From Campylobacter sp. (GTDB lineage: Bacteria; Campylobacterota; Campylobacteria; Campylobacterales; Campylobacteraceae), in the NCBI GenBank assembly GCA_024680445.1, contig JAILCJ010000079.1, positions 1-21,942 on the forward strand: a DNA stretch of 21,942 nt. The letters run 5' to 3'. Numbering within the stretch: position 1 is the stretch's first letter; every line of letters begins with the position of its first letter. The notes beneath the pieces were generated by a model, which was not told where the DNA came from, ran no database searches, and was given only the letters and a program-made list of their open reading frames with translations. A program made the translations under genes and the position numbers. Below are positions 16,412-21,942 of the stretch, in pieces.

Positions 16412-16846
16412 TTATATTTTGCCACTTGCTTCTATAACGCTTGAAAATATAGAACCTTGTCGTTTGTGAGCGTTATCAAGAGCACTTAGCATGGTAAAAT
16501 TTTTACTCATTTCTGTTGTTTCTATGTCTAGATCAACGGTATTTGCGTCGTTTCTAGCCATATGTCCGTCTCTAAAAAATATATCCCCAACATTGCTTCG
16601 TGGGAATTTTACTGCTTCTATATGTTCGCCGTCTGTTCTTGCAAGTTTTAATTCTTTGCTTTTTTCGCCTTTATACATTTCGTTTGCTTTGTTTATAAGG
16701 GCGTCTTCAAAACGTATATCTCTTGCTCGGTAAAAAGGCGTGTTTATGTTTGCTATGTTGCTAGCTATCATTTTTTGTCGCTGTGAGCGTGAAAGCATCG
16801 CTGTTTCTACGAGCGGTTTTGATTTGTAGGTATTAAGAACGAACAT
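16412..16846 (-). CDS. flgB: FlgB, flagellar proximal rod protein
   Basis: The first gene of the flagellar rod operon; FlgB forms the base of the rod with FlgC and FlgF. The 144 residues carry the family's N-terminal motif LSRSQRQKMIASNIANINTPFYRARDIRFED and a C-terminal helix with NFTMLSALDNAHKRQGSIFSSVI. GGAG (16854-16857) lies seven bases upstream of the ATG. A sigma-54 promoter sits 33-50 bases before the start, so the gene belongs to the class of flagellar genes driven by RpoN and FlgR in Campylobacter. It is separated by 57 bases from the preceding thioredoxin-like gene. Confidence 0.95.
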   Translation of the reverse strand: MFVLNTYKSKPLVETAMLSRSQRQKMIASNIANINTPFYRARDIRFEDALINKANEMYKGEKSKELKLARTDGEHIEAVKFPRSNVGDIFFRDGHMARNDANTVDLDIETTEMSKNFTMLSALDNAHKRQGSIFSSVIEASGKI

Positions 16847-16878
16847 ATAAAAACTCCATTTTTAAAATTGCATTTTAT

Positions 16879-16896
16879 AAGCAAAAAATATTCCAA
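16879..16896 (-). promoter_or_regulatory. sigma-54 (RpoN) promoter of flgB-flgC-fliE-ftsI
   Basis: On the minus strand this reads TTGGAATATTTTTTGCTT: GG and GC separated by exactly ten bases, with flanking TTGGAA and TTGCTT as in the Campylobacter sigma-54 consensus. The transcript should begin about 12 bases after GC, near 16868, giving a short leader with the GGAG ribosome-binding site. It lies entirely in the 57-base gap after the thioredoxin-like gene. Confidence 0.88.
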
Positions 16897-16903
16897 ATTT
16901 GCA

Positions 16904-17497
16904 CTAAATTTGGCTGTTTGCGTAAATTTTGTCCAAATCCTCACGCATACGAGTTATATTTACTCCGCCAAGATAGTATTTTACTCCGAAAATATCGCTA
17001 TCAACATCAGTTAGGTTTTGGTATTTTGAGTTTTTTAACACAACTTTAAAAGGCAAGGCGACTTCGTCTTTATAGCCTATATCATGCACGATTTGATTTA
17101 TTATACGAGAATTTTTGTTTTGGTCGTTAGATATGAAGTAAAAAGCGTTGTATTTTTGTGAAAAATTTTGTTGAATTTGTTCGTTTGTAGTATCTTCATA
17201 ATGTGTGAGTGCGATTAGCATAAATTTGTCTTTGTTTTGAATTTGATAGTCCATGATATTTGGTGCTTCGCTTTGGCATGGTTGGCAAAAAGTGCCGAAA
17301 ATATCTATCATTAGCACCTTTTTTTCATCATTTTTTAGTACAAATCCGCCGTTTTTATAAACTAGGGCAATTTTTTTGCCAAATACGCTTTCAAGCTCGA
17401 TTTCTTCGCCATTTTTAAAGCCTTGTGCTTGTTTTACATTTTCGTTACAGCCGAAAATAAAAAGTATGCTTATAAAAAATACTAAAAATTTTTTCAT
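16904..17497 (-). CDS. thioredoxin-like (TlpA family) lipoprotein
   Basis: A 197-residue periplasmic thiol-disulfide protein. It begins with a lipoprotein signal: MKK, a hydrophobic stretch, then IFGC with C17 as the lipidated cysteine. The thioredoxin-fold active site is FCQPCQSE, with redox cysteines C71 and C74; the TlpA/ResA-like context DIFGTFCQPCQSEAP is typical of reducing proteins outside the cytoplasm. A cis-Pro segment appears as ALPFKVVL. The start has AAGGA upstream; smpB ends nine bases before. C. jejuni has a similar gene in the same place, annotated as periplasmic thioredoxin. The client (cytochrome c maturation or another) is unknown. It is the last gene before the flgB promoter. 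Confidence 0.88.
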   Translation of the reverse strand: MKKFLVFFISILFIFGCNENVKQAQGFKNGEEIELESVFGKKIALVYKNGGFVLKNDEKKVLMIDIFGTFCQPCQSEAPNIMDYQIQNKDKFMLIALTHYEDTTNEQIQQNFSQKYNAFYFISNDQNKNSRIINQIVHDIGYKDEVALPFKVVLKNSKYQNLTDVDSDIFGVKYYLGGVNITRMREDLDKIYANSQI

Positions 17498-17506
17498 ATT
17501 TTGTCC

Positions 17507-17962
17507 TTATTTGTAGTTTTTAAGTGCCGCTCTTGCTTCTTTGTCGGCATCTCTTTTTTTGATAGCCTCTCTTTTATCGTGCAAATTTTTACCCTTAGCT
17601 AGGGCGATTCTGGCTTTGACGATATTTTTATCATTTAGATAAAGGCTGGTTGCAACTATGGTTAGTCCGTCCTTGCTAACGCTGCCAAAAAGTTTATCGA
17701 TTTGCTTTTTATGCATTAAAAGTTTGCGAGGCGCTCTTTCGTCTGGACGAAAAACAGAGTGCGTGGTTTCAAGATGAGAAATGTGAGCGTTTAGCAAGAA
17801 AATTTCGCCTTTTATGATACGCACAAAGCTATCTTTTAGGTTTGCTCGTCCTGCTCTTAACGCCTTAACTTCGCTACCTTTTAGCACTATCCCAGCTTCA
17901 AAACTTTCAAGTATGATAAAATCATGAAAGGCTTTTTTATTTTTTGCTAAGTCTTTACCCAT
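17507..17962 (-). CDS. smpB: SmpB, tmRNA-binding protein
   Basis: Partner of tmRNA in rescue of stalled ribosomes (trans-translation). The 151-residue protein begins [41 protein letters not shown], the OB-fold signature of the family. It ends with the basic tail [26 protein letters not shown], which folds into the decoding centre. Its length is normal. The start overlaps the end of ispE by eight bases and has AGGATC upstream. ssrA (tmRNA) itself is not in the window. Confidence 0.97.
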   Translation of the reverse strand: MGKDLAKNKKAFHDFIILESFEAGIVLKGSEVKALRAGRANLKDSFVRIIKGEIFLLNAHISHLETTHSVFRPDERAPRKLLMHKKQIDKLFGSVSKDGLTIVATSLYLNDKNIVKARIALAKGKNLHDKREAIKKRDADKEARAALKNYK

Positions 17963-18701
17963 TTTTGATCCTAAAAAAACTGCTTCCGCTTCCGCTTAAA
18001 AAATTTTGGCTAAAATTGCTTAGTTTTGCATAAAGTTTTAAGCAAGGAGCGTAAAGGTCGTTTAACTCGCTATTTTTATAATTTTCAAGCAATTCTTTGC
18101 TAGTCATTTTACTCATTTGCTTTGCCAAATTTGGATTTATACAAGACATAAAATTTGTTCTAAATTCGCCATAAACTGCTGGCGTGGAGCAAAAAACATT
18201 TGGCGTGATGAGTTGCAAATTTGGCACTTCATCATCAAATTCTTCTATCACTTCACCTATCCCACTAATGTTTGCAGAGGGTAAACCGCTTATAAAAAAA
18301 GGCACATCAGCACCTATGCTTGCGGCAATTTGCATAAGTTTTTCTTTGCTTAAATTCAAATTTAGCTCTTCATTTGCTATTAGCAAAAAAGTTGCGGCAT
18401 TTGAGCTACCGCCACCAAGTCCTGCACCCATAGGGATGTTTTTGCGTAAGAGTATTTTATGTGAGCCGAAAAAATCGTCTATTTCTTGTTTAAAACCAGC
18501 ATTTTCAAGTGCATTTTTGGCTTTTAAGATAATGTTGTCTTTGATATTTTCTTTGCACTCTATGCTGAAATTTTCTGCTTTTTCAAAAAAAATTTCATCG
18601 TAAAGTTCGTTAAAGCGTATAAATCTTGATGAAATTTCGTGATAATTACCACGAGTGCCGACTATTTTAAGGCTAATGTTTAGCTTTGCGTAGGATTTCA
18701 T
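17955..18701 (-). CDS. ispE: IspE, 4-diphosphocytidyl-2-C-methyl-D-erythritol kinase
   Basis: GHMP-family kinase of the non-mevalonate isoprenoid pathway; phosphorylates CDP-ME to CDP-ME2P. The 248 residues start with [13 protein letters not shown], a substrate-binding strand with the catalytic-site Lys and Asn, and contain the ATP-binding glycine-rich loop [14 protein letters not shown] (90-103). The motif [10 protein letters not shown] follows, with the Asp expected to be catalytic, and SGSGSSFF near the C-terminus. It is somewhat shorter than the E. coli enzyme (about 283), as is usual for Campylobacter. The ATG overlaps the csrA stop by four bases (ATGA) and has no ribosome-binding site of its own, so translation probably depends on csrA. 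Confidence 0.95.
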   Translation of the reverse strand: MKSYAKLNISLKIVGTRGNYHEISSRFIRFNELYDEIFFEKAENFSIECKENIKDNIILKAKNALENAGFKQEIDDFFGSHKILLRKNIPMGAGLGGGSSNAATFLLIANEELNLNLSKEKLMQIAASIGADVPFFISGLPSANISGIGEVIEEFDDEVPNLQLITPNVFCSTPAVYGEFRTNFMSCINPNLAKQMSKMTSKELLENYKNSELNDLYAPCLKLYAKLSNFSQNFLSGSGSSFFRIKNG

Positions 18702-18928
18702 TTTTTGATAAGATGTGAAAATTCTGATAAATTTGCATCGCTTACAGCCGTGTTAGATTCGGCATTTTTCGCTTTTATCTCATCGGCAAGTTCGCTTCTT
18801 AAAACCATAACATTTTTTGGAGCGTCTATACCAAGTTTAACTATACCTTTGTTTATGCCCACGACAACGACTTTTATGTCTTTACCAAGTAGAATTTCTT
18901 CGTTTTCTTTTCGCGATAGTATTAGCAT
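18698..18928 (-). CDS. csrA: CsrA, RNA-binding translational regulator
   Basis: A small dimeric RNA-binding protein that usually blocks translation by binding GGA motifs at ribosome-binding sites. The 76 residues start MLILSRKENEEILLG and contain VKLGIDAPKNVMVLRSEL, including the conserved Arg (corresponding to R44 of E. coli) needed for RNA binding. The C-terminal extension past residue 50 is divergent. In Campylobacter, CsrA is known to control flagellin and other mRNAs and to be held by FliW. The start overlaps the truB stop by seven bases and has AAGG upstream. The stop overlaps the ispE start, so csrA sits within a tight run of essential or conserved genes, a few kilobases before the rod operon. 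Confidence 0.97.
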   Translation of the reverse strand: MLILSRKENEEILLGKDIKVVVVGINKGIVKLGIDAPKNVMVLRSELADEIKAKNAESNTAVSDANLSEFSHLIKK

Positions 18929-19740
18929 ATTTCAACCTTGTTTAAACAGTATTTGACTTCATCATCTATATCAATGATACTTATAAATCTGTCGTATTTT
19001 ATCAAATAAATTCCTTTTTTTTGCTTTTCAAAATCTAAGATATTAAGTTTTTTGCCGTTCATTATATCGCCAATATCGCCAAGATAGCGGTTTTGTTCTA
19101 AATTTAGCACATCAAGCGGATTTAAAAATTTTTCGTTTTCATAACGAAATTTACCTTCGCTTAATCTACAAAGTGCACTAAGTGTGGCATCAAAACCTAA
19201 TTTTTTAGCAAAAAGTTGAGCGTATGATCGCACATAACCACCTTCGCTAAGCGAAATTTTAAAGCTTAAAAATGGGTGGCAGTAGTGCAAAATTTGCATA
19301 TCATATACCGTCATTTTTTGCTTTTTTAGCTCAAAATCTATGCCTTTTTTGGCAAGTTCGTAAGCTCTTGTGCCGTTTATATTTTTGGCACTAAATTTAG
19401 GTGGGATAAATTCCAACTCACCAAGTAAATTTTCTCTTGCGATTTGCAAAGCCGATTCGTGAAAAGGCAAAATATTTTTTACTTCGCTTATGTTTTTGTT
19501 ATCTAAGCTATCGCTACTAGCACCTAGCCACATGGTAGCTGTGTAGGTTTTAGGCGTTTTGTCAAGAAAGCGAAAAAATCTTGTAAAATCCCCAAAAGCA
19601 ACTATGAGCGAACCGCTGGCAAAAGGGTCAAGGGTGCCTGAATAACCAGCTTTTTTTACGCCGTATTTGCGTTTTAAATGGCTAAGAAATTGATTCGAGC
19701 TAAGCCCGGCTGGTTTGTTTGCGACAAAAATCGCGTTCAT
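18922..19740 (-). CDS. truB: TruB, tRNA pseudouridine-55 synthase
   Basis: Converts uridine 55 to pseudouridine in the T-arm of tRNAs. The 272 residues begin FVANKPAGLSSNQFLSHLKRKYG, with the catalytic motif KKAGYSGTLDPFASGSLIVAFG (Asp38) and the family's EGGYVRSYAQLFAKKLG later. The C-terminal part is short and divergent and lacks an obvious complete PUA domain. Its start overlaps the uvrD stop by four bases (ATGA) and its stop overlaps csrA by seven. This order matches that recalled for C. jejuni. Confidence 0.95.
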   Translation of the reverse strand: MNAIFVANKPAGLSSNQFLSHLKRKYGVKKAGYSGTLDPFASGSLIVAFGDFTRFFRFLDKTPKTYTATMWLGASSDSLDNKNISEVKNILPFHESALQIARENLLGELEFIPPKFSAKNINGTRAYELAKKGIDFELKKQKMTVYDMQILHYCHPFLSFKISLSEGGYVRSYAQLFAKKLGFDATLSALCRLSEGKFRYENEKFLNPLDVLNLEQNRYLGDIGDIMNGKKLNILDFEKQKKGIYLIKYDRFISIIDIDDEVKYCLNKVEIC

Positions 19741-21785
19741 ACGGCTCGCTCGACGAAACTTGACATTATTTCTCGCACATTTCCGCCAAAATTTATACTT
19801 AGTTTAAATTCTTTTTTGATTTTAACCACGGCCGTTACTCTGCCGATACCAAAAATTTTGTGTTTAACCAAATCGCCCTTTTTGTATTCGTTGCTTTTTT
19901 CTATAACCAAAGAGCCGCTGCTAAGTCCTGCTTCGTTTAAGAATCTTGATTTATCAAGTCTTGATCTTGAACCTTTATAAAAACGTGAATTTACATAGCT
20001 TAGTCCTAGTTTTTTCTTTGCTCTGGTTATGGCAACATAAGCTAGTCGTCGTTCTTCTTCTATATTGCTACTATCGCCAAGTAGTGGGAAAAAGCCTTCT
20101 TCAAGCCCGATAACAAAAAGGTAATCAAATTCAAGCCCTTTGCTTGCATGCACGCTCATTATGCTTACCGCATCACCGCTTATGCCGTCTTGTTCGCTTG
20201 TAAGGCTTAGTTCGTTTAGAAATTCGTCCAAATCAAAGCTTGGATCGTGTTTGATCTGATCTTTGAGCATGGCGTAAAATTCATCTATATTTGCAACTCT
20301 TTCTTCGCCGTCTGGTAGGCTTTTATAGTATTCTTTGATACCAAAAGTTTTTTCACACTCGTCTATGAGATCATAAAGATTTTCTAATTCTTGAAGTTTT
20401 TTTAAGCCTTGTGTAAAGTCGTTCAGGGCGATTTTTATCTTGTTACCAAAGTCTTTATCGTTTATATTTACGATAGCATCAAAAAGTGATGTTTTGTTTT
20501 CAAAGGCGAATTTTTCAAGCTTTTCAAGACTAACTTTGCCAAGACCGCGTTTTGGGCGGTTGATGATACGTTTTAGCGAAAAGTCGTCGTGTTCGTTGAT
20601 GATAAGTCTTAGATAACTGATGATATCCTTTATCTCGGCTCTTTCGTAAAATTTTAAACCACCGACCATTTTGTATGGAATTTTTTCTTTTACAAAACCG
20701 TCTTCAAGGGAGCGTGAAAGTGCATTTATGCGGTATAAAATCGCTATATCGGCGGCATTTACGCCCTTTGATAAAAGCTGTTTTATTTCTTTTGAAATTT
20801 TTGCCGCTTCTGTGCTTTCGTCGTTACTTTCTATAAGAGTGACTTCTTCGCCGTCGCCATTTATGCTAATGAGCTTTTTGCCAAGCCTGCCACGGTTATG
20901 GTCTATTAGTTCGTTTGCTACTTGTAAAATTTGTTTTGTAGAGCGGTAATTTTCTTCGAGACGGATAATTTTGGTGTTTTTAAACTGATCTTTAAAATTT
21001 AAAATATTTTCTATCCTTGCACCACGCCAACCATAAATGCTTTGATCGTCATCGCCAACGACACAAAGATTCTCGTGAGTTGTGCAGAGTTTGCGTAAGA
21101 GTTTATACTGCAAATCGTTTGTATCTTGATACTCATCTACCATTATGTATTTGTAGCGGTTTGAAATTTCTTTTGCCAAGCTTTCGTCTGAGTCTAAAAT
21201 TTTGTAAGTTAGCACGAGCAAATCGTCAAAATCAACAAGATTGTTTGCAAAGATGTATTCTTCGTATTGTTTGTAAATTTGAGTTACTTTTTCAAAATAT
21301 CCTTGATTTTCACCCGGTAAATTTATATTGTTGATAGCGTCATCAACGCCGATGAGAGAGTTTTTGAGATTTGAAATTTCGTTTGAAAGAGCAGAGGTTG
21401 ATATGTTGCTGCCAAAACTTTTTATGATACGTTTTTTATCGTCTGTATCGATGATAACAAAGTTGTTTTTGCGTCCTAGTCTATCGATATAAAATTTTAA
21501 AAATAAGAGTCCAAATTTGTGAAAAGTGCAAAGTAGGGGCGCGTAAGACTTGTTATTTAGTAGGTTTAAGGCACGGTTTCGCATTTCGTTGGCTGCCTTG
21601 TTTGTAAAGGTTAGCGTAAGTGTGTTGTGCGGATCGATGCCGATTTCACCGATAAGGTAGGCTAGACGAGTGGTGATAGTTTTTGTTTTACCGCTGCCAG
21701 CACCTGCAAGGATAAGCATAGGGCCGTCTATATGTTTAACTGCCTCTTTTTGTGATGGATTTAAACTGTCTAGTAAATTTTGCAT
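19737..21785 (-). CDS. uvrD: UvrD/PcrA-type superfamily 1 DNA helicase
   Basis: A 3'-to-5' SF1A helicase for excision and mismatch-type repair and removal of RecA or replication obstacles. With the start chosen here it has 682 residues. Motifs in order: Q motif NPSQ (9-12), Walker A GAGSGKT (28-34), TFTNKAANEM, Walker B DEYQDTN (D217, E218), GDDDQSIYGWRGA, LEENYRS, VHASKGLEFDYLFVIG, and YVAITRAKK. The C-terminus KHKIFGIGRV...NFGG resembles the PcrA Tudor-like tail. The frame runs up to a TTG at 21815, but I prefer the ATG at 21785. A TAAAAT -10 box at 21817-21822 would start the mRNA at about the TTG. Neither start has a good ribosome-binding site. It heads the run uvrD-truB-csrA-ispE-smpB. 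Confidence 0.93.
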   Translation of the reverse strand: MQNLLDSLNPSQKEAVKHIDGPMLILAGAGSGKTKTITTRLAYLIGEIGIDPHNTLTLTFTNKAANEMRNRALNLLNNKSYAPLLCTFHKFGLLFLKFYIDRLGRKNNFVIIDTDDKKRIIKSFGSNISTSALSNEISNLKNSLIGVDDAINNINLPGENQGYFEKVTQIYKQYEEYIFANNLVDFDDLLVLTYKILDSDESLAKEISNRYKYIMVDEYQDTNDLQYKLLRKLCTTHENLCVVGDDDQSIYGWRGARIENILNFKDQFKNTKIIRLEENYRSTKQILQVANELIDHNRGRLGKKLISINGDGEEVTLIESNDESTEAAKISKEIKQLLSKGVNAADIAILYRINALSRSLEDGFVKEKIPYKMVGGLKFYERAEIKDIISYLRLIINEHDDFSLKRIINRPKRGLGKVSLEKLEKFAFENKTSLFDAIVNINDKDFGNKIKIALNDFTQGLKKLQELENLYDLIDECEKTFGIKEYYKSLPDGEERVANIDEFYAMLKDQIKHDPSFDLDEFLNELSLTSEQDGISGDAVSIMSVHASKGLEFDYLFVIGLEEGFFPLLGDSSNIEEERRLAYVAITRAKKKLGLSYVNSRFYKGSRSRLDKSRFLNEAGLSSGSLVIEKSNEYKKGDLVKHKIFGIGRVTAVVKIKKEFKLSINFGGNVREIMSSFVERAV

Positions 21786-21816
21786 ATCTAACTTTTTATG
21801 TAAATTTTTAGTCAAG

Positions 21817-21822
21817 ATTTTA
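21817..21822 (-). promoter_or_regulatory. probable -10 box of the uvrD-truB-csrA-ispE-smpB operon
   Basis: On the minus strand GCTAAAAT, 31 bases before the ATG at 21785. A second candidate, TATAAT, lies at 21867-21872 and cannot be excluded. I see no strong internal promoter until the sigma-54 site before flgB, so csrA and the following genes may depend on this region. Confidence 0.45.
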
Positions 21823-21909
21823 GCTAAATAATGTTGAAAAATTGTTTAGGTTAAAATTTAGAAAAAATTATATCTATATATAAAAAAGAGTTTGAAAATT
21901 GTTTTGATA

Positions 21910-21925
21910 CTATCAAATTTGATAG
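21910..21925. repeat. 16-bp perfect palindrome with TATCAAATTTGATA core
   Basis: CTATCAAATTTGATAG is self-complementary; allowing one bulge the arms extend to GATAC and GGTAT. It lies about 125 bases upstream of uvrD, at the window edge. It shares its 14-base core with 13431-13444. It could be an operator or the terminator of a gene outside the window. Confidence 0.5.
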
Positions 21926-21942
21926 GTATTAAAAGGTTAAAT

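Noticed and set aside
18184-18603. 139-codon plus-strand frame opposite ispE
   Set aside because: It mirrors ispE codons, including the GHMP loop; no start signal, no recognisable domain.
21017-21334. 105-codon plus-strand frame opposite uvrD
   Set aside because: It spans the antisense of UvrD helicase motifs; rich in R, C and L as expected of a shadow frame.
1-21942. tRNA, rRNA, CRISPR, insertion sequence, prophage or defence island
   Set aside because: I looked for cloverleaf-like GC-rich segments, regularly spaced repeats, transposase or integrase motifs and toxin-antitoxin or defence domains, and found none; nearly all of the window is conserved housekeeping genes.

Overview
The window is an AT-rich (roughly one third G+C by eye) stretch of ordinary chromosome from a Campylobacter or close relative in the Campylobacterota. 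The genus call rests on the gene order uvrD-truB-csrA-ispE-smpB-thioredoxin and flgB-flgC-fliE-pbp, both of which I recall from Campylobacter genomes. It is supported by promoters with a T-rich tract followed by a TAAAAT-like -10 box, and by a sigma-54 promoter in front of flgB. The species is not determined; the YdiJ-type oxidoreductase and the DASS transporter make C. jejuni itself unlikely.

Layout. Bases 1-212 hold no gene, only AT-rich DNA and a possible terminator of a gene to the left. rdgB (minus) and a YajR-like MFS exporter (plus) diverge from about 825-927. The MFS gene converges on a DASS/SLC13 anion transporter (minus), with two hairpins between them. The DASS gene and uvrA (plus) diverge from a 230-base promoter region. 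uvrA converges on a YigZ/IMPACT-family gene (minus), whose real start is probably a TTG at 7803. YigZ diverges from a PHP-type histidinol-phosphatase gene, followed on the plus strand by glnA and, 20 bases later, a 1018-residue YdiJ-type FAD/Fe-S oxidoreductase. A hairpin closes that block.

From 21.8 kb down to 13.4 kb every gene is on the minus strand. The first block is uvrD, truB, csrA, ispE, smpB and a thioredoxin-like lipoprotein, mostly overlapping or a few bases apart. The second block starts from a sigma-54 promoter and holds flgB, flgC, fliE and an FtsI-like penicillin-binding protein, then a small cupin gene.

How they fit together. The first minus-strand block mixes DNA repair (uvrD), tRNA modification (truB), post-transcriptional control (csrA), isoprenoid synthesis (ispE) and ribosome rescue (smpB). 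The second joins flagellar rod/MS-ring genes to a septal peptidoglycan synthase, so flagellar transcription could read into a division gene. glnA and ydiJ may link ammonia assimilation with 2-hydroxyacid oxidation. GlnA has Phe where adenylylated enzymes have Tyr.

I found no mobile element, CRISPR array, tRNA, rRNA, defence system or long poly-G phase-variation tract. Nothing here looks like a wholly new system. The points worth a second look are start-site corrections, promoter placements, the glnA-ydiJ pairing, a repeat in FliE and a recurring palindrome.
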